DNA of 27,739 nt, taken from an uncultured Oscillospiraceae bacterium. Its GTDB lineage: Bacteria; Bacillota; Clostridia; Oscillospirales; Acutalibacteraceae. A program made the position numbers and the translations under genes. Below, in pieces: positions 22,105 through 27,739 of the stretch. Where the stretch lies: the NCBI GenBank assembly GCA_910588935.1, contig CAJUSM010000035.1, forward strand, positions 1 through 27,739. Reading direction: 5' to 3'. The notes under the pieces are model-generated. The model saw nothing but the letters and a program-made list of their open reading frames with translations. It was not told the origin of the DNA and ran no database searches. The first letter of the stretch is position 1, and every line of letters begins with the position of its first letter.

Positions 22105-22284
22105 TCAAAAGGCTTCCTGCAAGAATTTCAGAAGAACAGAAGATTGTATCATTTTTATTATATATCTTTTATTGTTTAAAATCACAAACAATAAACCATA
22201 AGCTTTCTTCCAGACCCCATTCTTTTCAACCCTCTGATGAAACTTATACCAAAGTCCTCCTCCATCTAGGGCGAGTTTCCATTC
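22105..22284 (-). other. AT-rich open frame without a start, possible gene remnant
   Basis: A 59-codon stop-to-stop frame with protein-like composition (WYKFHQRVEKNGVWKKAYG, then a hydrophobic and Lys-rich tail). It has no ATG, GTG or TTG with a ribosome site at its upstream end. An inverted repeat TTATTGTTT/AAACAATAA (22169-22194) lies inside. It may be a decayed gene end or chance. The whole 22023-22787 gap otherwise holds only the hairpin at 22432, a short hairpin at 22588-22608 and the tlpA promoter. Confidence 0.2.
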
Positions 22285-22431
22285 CTATACCCTATTTTCC
22301 TGGTCCCAATTATGGGCCTCCTAGAAGGGAATGCCCGAACGAAAGATATTATAGCAAAACGGCCCTTTGCGGGAAAAGACAAAAACCAGATACTTGTAAG
22401 GGAAAGCGTGAAGAATTAGGCTGCGGGACAG

Positions 22432-22455
22432 TCGGGATTGCATCCCGAATTTTTT
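22432..22455 (+). terminator. Terminator without an obvious upstream gene
   Basis: Stem TCGGGAT (22432-22438) and ATCCCGA (22442-22448), TGC loop, then six T residues. It is a good intrinsic terminator on +, but no + strand gene precedes it for more than 1 kb. It could end a small RNA of up to about 300 bases, starting somewhere in 22150-22400, or be an insulator. Confidence 0.6.
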
Positions 22456-22713
22456 CTTAACGATTATAAGGCCTACGGCGCTGCCCGCCTTCGGCAAAGT
22501 CAAGACCTTGGGGCTCTGGGGCTCGGCCGGGTTAAAGCGGCCCCCACTAGAGGCCTCCCCTCAAACCCTACAGCCCTGAGAAAGGCAGGACTTCGCTTCG
22601 CGAGGTCCGCAAACTTTTTGTGTCGCGCTCCGTCATCGTTTCGTTGCGCTCTTTCTTCATATATTCTTGCTTTTTATCTCCTTGTTCAGACACTCCCCGC
22701 CTAGAAAAACCTC

Positions 22714-22742
22714 TGTACACCTTCCCCGTTCTGTGGTATGAT
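22714..22742 (+). promoter_or_regulatory. Promoter for the TlpA-like operon
   Basis: TGTACA (22714-22719), 17 bases, TATGAT (22737-22742) with TGG before it (extended -10), 45 bases upstream of ATG 22788. Confidence 0.6.
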
Positions 22743-22787
22743 AGGGACAGCTTTATTTCCCGTAGACTAAGAAAGGATGGTTCCCCT

Positions 22788-23336
22788 ATGAAAACAAAAC
22801 GAATTCCCGCTCTTATTCTTGTCCTTTCCATGGCGCTTGCCTTACTATCCGGCTGTTCCAACTCCTCCCCTACCGGCGCTTTCTCCTCTTTCTCTGCCAA
22901 TACGCTAGATGGCTCTGCCTTTACCCAAAAGGATATAGCTGCCAAGGACGCTACGGTAATCAATTTTTGGGCTACCTTCTGCGGCCCATGCCTAGCGGAA
23001 ATGCCCGACCTGGCCGCTTATGCCCAGTCTCTGCCAGAAAATGTGCAGCTGATCACCGTATGCCTAGACGGCGCTGGAAACCCAGTGGGAGTAAAGCATA
23101 CTTTAGACCAGGCCGGCTTTCAAGGAATCACCCTGCTGGATGGCGATGAAAACTTTATGGCCCTGTGCCAGTCCGTGCAGGCCGTGCCCACCACTGTTTT
23201 TGTAGACAGCAGCGGAAACACGGTAGGCGATGCCGTAATCGGTGGGCAAAAGGATCTGGCGGCCAGCTTCACCCAGGGGGTAAACCAGGTGCTAAAGGCC
23301 AGCGGAAAGGCGGAGATTTCCATTGAAGGCAAATAA
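22788..23336 (+). CDS. TlpA-like thiol-disulfide oxidoreductase lipoprotein
   Basis: A 182-residue thioredoxin-fold lipoprotein. The signal peptide MKTKRIPALILVLSMALALL ends in the lipobox LSGC with acylated Cys23. The active site is FWATFCGPC with Cys65 and Cys68. The cis-Pro loop is QAVPTTVFVD. TlpA-family proteins reduce or exchange disulfides on extracytoplasmic substrates. It starts an apparent operon with a CXXC miniprotein and a polyferredoxin-type membrane protein; the two membrane partners may feed electrons to it or receive them. ATG 22788 has AAAGGA upstream; the frame extends further up to 22620 but without a ribosome site or signal peptide. Its substrate is unknown. Confidence 0.92.
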   Translation: MKTKRIPALILVLSMALALLSGCSNSSPTGAFSSFSANTLDGSAFTQKDIAAKDATVINFWATFCGPCLAEMPDLAAYAQSLPENVQLITVCLDGAGNPVGVKHTLDQAGFQGITLLDGDENFMALCQSVQAVPTTVFVDSSGNTVGDAVIGGQKDLAASFTQGVNQVLKASGKAEISIEGK

Positions 23337-23472
23337 AAGGCTCTGGGTTGCCCCCATTGGCCTGCTGACCCTGGCAGCCGCGCTGATTGTAATTGGTGTA
23401 ATCCGCCAGGAATATACCGAAGTTTTTCAAAAGGCGGTGAAAATATGCCTAGAATGCATTGGAATTGGGTAA
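23323..23472 (+). CDS. CD1871A-type CXXC miniprotein
   Basis: A 49-residue membrane miniprotein with one hydrophobic segment (WVAPIGLLTLAAALIVIGVI) and a C-terminal KICLECIGIG. The CXXC in this context is the hallmark of the CD1871A CXXC family seen in Clostridia beside TlpA and 4Fe-4S genes. It starts at TTG 23323, with GGCGGAG six or seven bases before it, overlapping tlpA by 14 bases. It ends 28 bases inside the next gene's frame, which starts at 23445. The overlaps on both sides suggest tight translational coupling. A role as redox relay between the lipoprotein and the iron-sulfur protein is inferred. Confidence 0.82.
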   Translation: MKANKRLWVAPIGLLTLAAALIVIGVIRQEYTEVFQKAVKICLECIGIG

Positions 23473-24353
23473 AATCCCTCCGCCCGCGGCCTCAGCGGGC
23501 CCTCCAGTTCATGGCCGCGGCTTTGTTCAATGGCTACGCCTTGGGCTTTCAAAAAGGGCAAATCTTTACAGGCAAAACCAAGGCCCTCTGCGTCCCCGTG
23601 CTCAACTGCTACTCCTGCCCCGGAGCCTTAGGGGCCTGCCCTATTGGTTCCCTTCAGGCTGCTTTGGGAACCCAGGGCCGGCGGTTCCCTTTCTATATAT
23701 TAGGTACGCTAATGCTGTTTGGGGTCCTGCTGGGCCGGGGAGTCTGCGGCCTGCTCTGTCCCTTTGGGCTGGTACAGGATCTGCTGCACAAAATCCCCCT
23801 GCCAAAGTGGCGGGTACCTAAAAAAATTGACCAAGGGGGGCGCTGGGTAAAATACTTGGTGCTGCTAGGCATGGTGCTGGTTCTGCCAGCTTTGGCCACA
23901 GGTGTAGCCGGGGCGGCTATCCCTTATTTTTGCAAATACCTATGCCCGGCCGGTACCCTGGAAGGGGGCGTTCCCCTGCTCATCTCCAACCCATCCCTGC
24001 GGCAGGCAATGGGAGGGCTGTTCACCTGGAAACTGCTTGTATTGGTGCTGATTCTGGCGGCCTCCGTGGGAATCCACCGGCCCTTCTGCAAATATCTGTG
24101 CCCTCTGGGCGCGTTCTATTCTCTATTTAACCGGCTAAGCCTTTACCGGATGAACCTGGACAAGGGGAAATGCGTAGGCTGCAAAGCTTGTGAATCCAGC
24201 TGCCCAATGGGTGTAAGTGTTACCAAAAACATTAATAGCACAGAATGCATCCGCTGCGGCAAGTGCAAGGCCCAGTGCCCCGCAGGGGCAATTACATCTG
24301 GTTTCCTGCCAGAAAAACAGCAGGAAAATAATCGGCAAGAAACCCAGGGATAG
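23445..24353 (+). CDS. Membrane 4Fe-4S protein, NapH/YccM-like
   Basis: A 302-residue polytopic protein with about four or five membrane segments. It has multiple Cys motifs: CYSCPGALGACPIG (residues about 55-68), CGLLCPFGLVQ, two CKYLCPxG motifs (CKYLCPAGTLEGG and CKYLCPLGAFYSL) and two C-terminal ferredoxin motifs, CVGCKACESSCPM and CIRCGKCKAQCP. This is the layout of NapH/CcoG/YccM-type quinol-linked electron carriers. ATG 23445 or 23454 could be used; the first has AAGGCGGTG upstream. Membrane electron transfer toward the outer face, to the TlpA-like protein, is an inference from the operon. There is no clear terminator downstream before the leader at 24449. Confidence 0.9.
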   Translation: MPRMHWNWVKSLRPRPQRALQFMAAALFNGYALGFQKGQIFTGKTKALCVPVLNCYSCPGALGACPIGSLQAALGTQGRRFPFYILGTLMLFGVLLGRGVCGLLCPFGLVQDLLHKIPLPKWRVPKKIDQGGRWVKYLVLLGMVLVLPALATGVAGAAIPYFCKYLCPAGTLEGGVPLLISNPSLRQAMGGLFTWKLLVLVLILAASVGIHRPFCKYLCPLGAFYSLFNRLSLYRMNLDKGKCVGCKACESSCPMGVSVTKNINSTECIRCGKCKAQCPAGAITSGFLPEKQQENNRQETQG

Positions 24354-24448
24354 CCAGAGGGGAAACTTTTATGTTTCTTCTTGTTTCTTCTTGTTTCTAT
24401 TGGTTACCATCTGTAGCCAAACATGGCTGTATGAAAGGAGGTGGTGGT

Positions 24449-24523
24449 ATGTTTCTGCCCAATTACCGGGGCTTCTGCTTCCGGATTGGTTTCACAGGGC
24501 TCCGCACAAGCCTGACGGACTGA
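24449..24523 (+). CDS. 24-residue leader peptide upstream of the ABC-F gene
   Basis: The reading frame MFLPNYRGFCFRIGFTGLRT-SLTD has an optimal ribosome site (AAAGGAGGT, seven bases before ATG 24449). It stops at 24521-24523. In frame with it is a longer possible start at ATG 24371, which crosses the 10-bp repeat TTTCTTCTTG. Its last codons overlap the left arm of the hairpin at 24499. Leaders of this kind control ABC-F resistance genes through ribosome stalling. That role is inferred here from position and structure. Confidence 0.55.
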   Translation: MFLPNYRGFCFRIGFTGLRTSLTD

Positions 24524-24639
24524 GTTGGTGATCCATTGTGCGGAGCGACTAAGAGCTTGCCCCGGCAGAAATGCCTTTTGGGCGACAATAGCTCTTTGGA
24601 TCGCTGACAGGCCTCAGGCGTACCTTTTTCAATTTTTTT
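24499..24639 (+). promoter_or_regulatory. Candidate attenuator between leader peptide and ABC-F gene
   Basis: Three consecutive structures. GCTCCGCACAA (24499-24509) pairs with TTGTGCGGAGC (24536-24546). A nested stem-loop has AAGAGCT/AGCTCTT (24551-24557, 24590-24596) enclosing GCCC/GGGC and GGCA-GAAA-TGCC. A third CTGA/TCAG hairpin (24602-24620) is followed by TTTTT (24625-24629) and TTTTTTT (24633-24639). The tract ends 17 bases before the ABC-F start, inside the usual terminator position. Termination versus antitermination is not shown. Confidence 0.45.
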
Positions 24640-24656
24640 GTAAAGGAGCCTTTGGC

Positions 24657-26276
24657 ATGATAGAAATAGGAATTCATAATGTTACAAAAAACTACGGGTT
24701 CAAAAATATTCTTTCCCATACCTCCATGGAGATTATGACCGGACAGCGGGCTGCCATAGTTGGCCGTAACGGTACCGGAAAGACCACTCTTCTCCGGCTT
24801 ATTTCCGGAGAAGAGCTTCCAGACCAGGGCAGTGTCAGCATTCGTCGAGGCGCCTCCATGGGCTGCCTAGACCAGATTCCCCGGCTGCGCGCCCCAGGGG
24901 AAACCGTAAGCCAGGTGCTTATGGAGCCCTTTGCTGATCTGCTGGCTTTGGAGCAAACCCTGCGTCAGCTGGAAAGCCGAATGGCCCAGGAATTTGACAG
25001 CGGCTTAATGGAGGAATACGCCGCCGCCCAGGAAAGCTACGAGCAGAAGGGCGGTTATGGCATGGAAGAACGCCTGGCAAAAATCACCCAGGGTTTCCGC
25101 CTTTCCTCCCTGCTGAACCAGGAGTACAATGTGCTCAGCGGCGGGCAGAAAACAGTGGTAAACCTGGCCCTGGCGATGCTTTGCCAGCCAGATATTCTGC
25201 TGCTGGACGAGCCCACCAATCACCTGGATGTGGAAACCCTGGAGTGGTTCGAAAGCTTTTTGGCCAAGTACCGTGGCACCGTTGTTATGGTTTCTCACGA
25301 CCGCTGGTTTTTGGACCGGGTAGCAACCAAAACCGTGATTTTAGAAAACGGCCAGTGCCATAGCTATGAAGGGAACTATACCTTTAGCATGGAACAGAGG
25401 GAGAAGGAGCTGATGGCTGAATTTGAGCAGTACAGAAATCAGCAGAAAAAAATTGACGCCATGAAAGCCGCCATCCGCCGGTTTCGAGAATGGGGGGCGC
25501 TGAACAAGCAGAACGATTCCTTTTACCGCAAGGCCAAGGAACTGGAAAAGCGCCTGGAAAAGCTGGAGCTTCTCGAAAAGCCCCAGCTGGAAAAGCCCCG
25601 GCTGCCGATTGCCTTTGCCGGCTCCCGTACCGGGGAGGAGGTGCTGAAGCTTACCGGTTTTTCCCTGGCCTTTGCAGAGGTTCCCCTTTTGACGTGTGAG
25701 GAGTTCACCGTGCGCGAGAAGGACCGGCTCTGTCTATTGGGGGGAAACGGCACTGGAAAAACCTCTCTGCTCAAAGCAGTGCTTGGCCAAGTGGAACATA
25801 AAGGCCAAGTTCAATGGAACGCTGGGGTACAGCTGGGGTATATCCCCCAAGAGATCCGCTTTTTGCCTGAAACCGATACAGTGCTGGAAACCTTTCGCCG
25901 AGAGTCTCTCTGTACAGAGGGGCGGGCCAGAGGGCTGCTGGCCAAGTTCTTTTTCTTTGGCGAGGATGTGTTCAAACGGGCCGGCTCCCTTTCTGGCGGG
26001 GAAAAGGTCCTGTTAAAGCTGGCCATTCTTCTTCAGCGTCAGGTCAACATGCTCATTTTAGATGAACCCACCAACCATATCGACATCCAGACCCGGGAAA
26101 TGCTGGAAGAAGCTCTTTTGAATTACCAGGGGACCATGCTGTTTGTGTCTCATGACCGCTTTTTCATGGAAAAAACCGCCACCCGCATTGCCTGCATCCG
26201 AAACCATGGGCTAGAATGCTTTGAGGGCGGATACCTGGACTACAGACAATACCTGGAAAAGCTCCAGGGCCTCTAG
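24657..26276 (+). CDS. ABC-F ATPase, ribosome-protection-like
   Basis: A 539-residue soluble ABC-F protein with two ATPase domains. Domain 1 has Walker A GRNGTGKTTLL, signature LSGGQKTVVNLA and Walker B LLLDEPTNHLD. Domain 2 has GGNGTGKTSLL, LSGGEKVLLKLA and LILDEPTNHID. A charged linker of about 80 residues (AAIRRFREWGALNKQN...) lies between. ABC-F proteins act on the ribosomal E site or displace antibiotics. RFREWG-type linker sequence is reminiscent of the resistance clades, but I cannot place it in a subfamily without alignment. ATG 24657 has AAAGGAG upstream. The N-terminal extension to 24525 is not used. It is preceded by a leader peptide, and followed by the shared terminator. Confidence 0.9.
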   Translation: MIEIGIHNVTKNYGFKNILSHTSMEIMTGQRAAIVGRNGTGKTTLLRLISGEELPDQGSVSIRRGASMGCLDQIPRLRAPGETVSQVLMEPFADLLALEQTLRQLESRMAQEFDSGLMEEYAAAQESYEQKGGYGMEERLAKITQGFRLSSLLNQEYNVLSGGQKTVVNLALAMLCQPDILLLDEPTNHLDVETLEWFESFLAKYRGTVVMVSHDRWFLDRVATKTVILENGQCHSYEGNYTFSMEQREKELMAEFEQYRNQQKKIDAMKAAIRRFREWGALNKQNDSFYRKAKELEKRLEKLELLEKPQLEKPRLPIAFAGSRTGEEVLKLTGFSLAFAEVPLLTCEEFTVREKDRLCLLGGNGTGKTSLLKAVLGQVEHKGQVQWNAGVQLGYIPQEIRFLPETDTVLETFRRESLCTEGRARGLLAKFFFFGEDVFKRAGSLSGGEKVLLKLAILLQRQVNMLILDEPTNHIDIQTREMLEEALLNYQGTMLFVSHDRFFMEKTATRIACIRNHGLECFEGGYLDYRQYLEKLQGL

Positions 26277-26339
26277 GGCTCGGCTCCAGATTTTCACAAG
26301 ACCCCAATGCCCTTTGGCAGCCAGTTATATAACCATAAA

Positions 26340-26374
26340 AAAAGCCGGCCATCCTAATGGGATGGCCGGCTTTT
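26340..26374. terminator. Bidirectional rho-independent terminator
   Basis: AAAAGCCGGCCATCC (26340-26354) and GGATGGCCGGCTTTT (26360-26374) form a perfect 15-bp stem with a 5-base loop. A and T runs flank both sides. It ends the ABC-F gene on + and the regulator on -. Confidence 0.92.
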
Positions 26375-26419
26375 GGCATACCGCTCCTCTTTCTCTTCCG
26401 CGTGTTTTCAGGCATACAC

Positions 26420-27598
26420 CTATTTCATGTTGGTTTTCCAGGGGCATACCGTAACCCGGATAGCGGCAGGGGAATGGGGATACTGCCGCCCAAAGGCTTT
26501 TACAGCCCGTTGGCATACCATTTGCCCATTTTCAAAGCTTGCCCTGGGCAGCAAAAGCACATACTGGGCAACACTGCACCTGGCCATGGCATCTCCCTGG
26601 CGAAGCAGCGGGGGTACCAGCTGCCGCAGATTGGCCATAACCAAATCCAGGCTATGCTTGCTTAGCTCCCCACCCTGCCTGCCTGTTGCGGTAAGCACAG
26701 CAATGCAGCCAGTTTTCTTTGTGCGCTCAGCGTCTCGTACCTGAAGCTTATAGAGGGCCCGAAAAATATCGTAATCGCAAAAAAAAGCCCCGCGCTCTGG
26801 TTCTTCTTCCAGCTGCTCCATAATGTTGGCTGGGGCCAGCGTGGGGCTATTCTCATTGCTTAAGGCCCGGCGGTACACCGCCTGAATTTCCTCCGAAGGC
26901 ATGGCCCGGTGACGGCTTAAAAACAGCTGGCTCATATCCTCAAATACATGGGCGGCTTTTCGATTTTCCCCCAGCTGAATAAAGGCCAGCATCCGCCGGC
27001 GGTAAAATTCCTCGTCTAGGGGCCGGTGACGAGCGGCAGCCTGGCAAAGATCAGCCGCCTCCAGCCACCGCTCCTGCTGTTCTAGCAGAGGCAGGGCTCT
27101 TTTTACTGCCGAAAGGTACAGCTTTAAATACTTCTTTGCTGTATCCGCCGCCCATATATGGCTGGTTATTTTGGGAATAAAGCCCTGGCCAAACATGCTG
27201 GCAGCCTCCAGCCAGCATGCCAAGCCCCCATTGCCGGTGCAAAGGTCGCTAAAACGGTCCAGATCCAGGGTTAGGGGAATCTCGTTATTCCAGGCGTAAC
27301 CGTTCCCCTGGTGAAGTACCAGCTGGTGGCCAGCCCCTTGCCAGAGCGCGTCTAGGCAGGCCCGGGCCCGAAAAAAGGTGGTTTTTATAGCATTGGGGGG
27401 ATTGGAAGAGCGTCTTTCCCCCTCCCAAAGCAGCTGGGCCAGCTCCTCCCGGGAAATACTGCGCTCCCGGCTGCAAATTAGGTAGGCAAGGAGAAGCCAG
27501 ACCTTTTTGGAATGGCCGCTGGTATCGCTGACCACATTATTACCAGCCCGGATGGTAAGACCATCCAGCATATTTACTTCTAGGGGTACAATTTCCAT
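26420..27598 (-). CDS. BTAD-type (SARP-like) transcriptional regulator
   Basis: A 392-residue regulator. Residues about 1-95 form a winged-helix OmpR-type domain: SGHSKKVWLLLAYLICSRER, ISREELAQLLWEGE and IKTTFFRARACLDAL. About 125-255 is the BTAD/TPR-like helical domain, including RWLEAADLCQAAARHRPLDEEFYRR. The last 100 residues (IAVLTA...LRQGDAMARCSVAQYVLLLP) have the pattern of a degenerate GGDEF-type domain: GDAMAR in place of GGDEF-like sequence, no catalytic signature. ATG 27598 has GGAGG seven bases upstream. The sensing part is probably the C-terminal domain; targets are unknown. The nearest genes share no obvious operator. Confidence 0.85.
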   Translation of the reverse strand: MEIVPLEVNMLDGLTIRAGNNVVSDTSGHSKKVWLLLAYLICSRERSISREELAQLLWEGERRSSNPPNAIKTTFFRARACLDALWQGAGHQLVLHQGNGYAWNNEIPLTLDLDRFSDLCTGNGGLACWLEAASMFGQGFIPKITSHIWAADTAKKYLKLYLSAVKRALPLLEQQERWLEAADLCQAAARHRPLDEEFYRRRMLAFIQLGENRKAAHVFEDMSQLFLSRHRAMPSEEIQAVYRRALSNENSPTLAPANIMEQLEEEPERGAFFCDYDIFRALYKLQVRDAERTKKTGCIAVLTATGRQGGELSKHSLDLVMANLRQLVPPLLRQGDAMARCSVAQYVLLLPRASFENGQMVCQRAVKAFGRQYPHSPAAIRVTVCPWKTNMK

Positions 27599-27623
27599 AG
27601 TATGCCTCCTGTTCATATTAAAG

Positions 27624-27652
27624 AGGATACCACAACTGAAGAAAATTTGCAA
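27624..27652 (-). promoter_or_regulatory. Probable promoter for the BTAD regulator
   Basis: Minus strand TTGCAA (27652-27647), 17 bases, TATCCT (27629-27624) with TGG before the -10. The remaining 87 bases to the window edge show no gene that I can support. Confidence 0.5.
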
Positions 27653-27739
27653 GGGGAGCGCCATGGAGGGGAGCGTGCAAACGAGGAGATAAAGGTAAGC
27701 AAGAGAAGAAAAACCGCAGCTCTCAGATGCCGTGAGAAA

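Noticed and set aside
22560..22680. GC-rich stretch with CTTCGCTTCGCGAGG and GCGCTCCGTC as tRNA or other RNA gene
   Set aside because: No cloverleaf, no TTCRANY arm and no conserved RNA motif could be assembled by eye.
24217..24531. 104-codon plus-strand frame overlapping the polyferredoxin gene
   Set aside because: It is out of frame with both the ferredoxin protein and the leader peptide; its first half is antisense-like in composition.

Overview
This window looks like a chromosomal segment of a Gram-positive, low-oxygen Clostridia-type bacterium (Bacillota), most likely from the Oscillospirales. That placement is inferred from gene content, not from a marker gene. The evidence is the phoH-ybeY-dgkA-era order, a YlmC/YmxH-type PRC-barrel protein of spore formers, a DUF2089 regulator, a CD1871A-type CXXC miniprotein beside a polyferredoxin, an SdpR/SdpI pair, and strong AGGAG Shine-Dalgarno sites with sigma-A promoters (TTGACA-17-TATAAT). 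Most genes are moderately GC-rich. The stretch from about 9.2 to 11.5 kb is visibly more AT-rich and looks acquired or fast evolving. No tRNA, rRNA, CRISPR array or transposase was found.

Layout: (1) 1-2.67 kb, a housekeeping operon on + (phoH end, ybeY, dgkA, era, perhaps a 57-residue protein) closed by a bidirectional terminator. (2) 2.7-7.9 kb, a PIN/NYN-type protein on - divergent from a 1055-residue cytoplasmic hybrid histidine kinase on +, each with its own promoter. (3) 7.74-13.8 kb, an accessory region. It holds a broken copy of a lipoprotein 3' end, an sdpR-sdpI operon with operator, two tandem paralogous membrane-anchored proteins, a secreted trypsin-like protease with an in-frame stop in its apparent signal peptide, the intact lipoprotein, a secreted-protein gene split by a 10-bp tandem duplication, and two fold-back (MITE-like) elements. 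(4) 13.9-18.4 kb, housekeeping genes: ppa, a PRC-barrel protein, a patatin-like lipase, trmB and the bifunctional NAD(P)HX repair enzyme. (5) 18.7-22 kb, a four-gene operon on - (DUF2089 regulator, two miniproteins, and a 788-residue protein combining a LiaX/YvlB-like N-terminus, PPT repeats, a coiled coil and a DUF4097 beta domain) behind a consensus promoter. (6) 22.7-24.4 kb, a redox operon (TlpA-like lipoprotein, CXXC miniprotein, 4Fe-4S membrane protein). (7) 24.4-26.4 kb, an ABC-F ATPase behind a leader peptide and a possible attenuator. (8) 26.4-27.6 kb, a BTAD-type regulator on -.

The most promising unusual system is the 18.7-22 kb operon. All four products carry the same roughly 28-residue helix-turn-helix hairpin: C-terminal in the DUF2089 regulator, N-terminal in the other three. 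This suggests a self-interacting envelope-stress module that includes two miniproteins of 51 and 57 residues. Also notable are the 10-bp duplication that splits a secreted protein gene, the early stop in the protease, the tandem duplication that carried along the 3' tail of the protease gene, and the leader-peptide arrangement upstream of the ABC-F gene.
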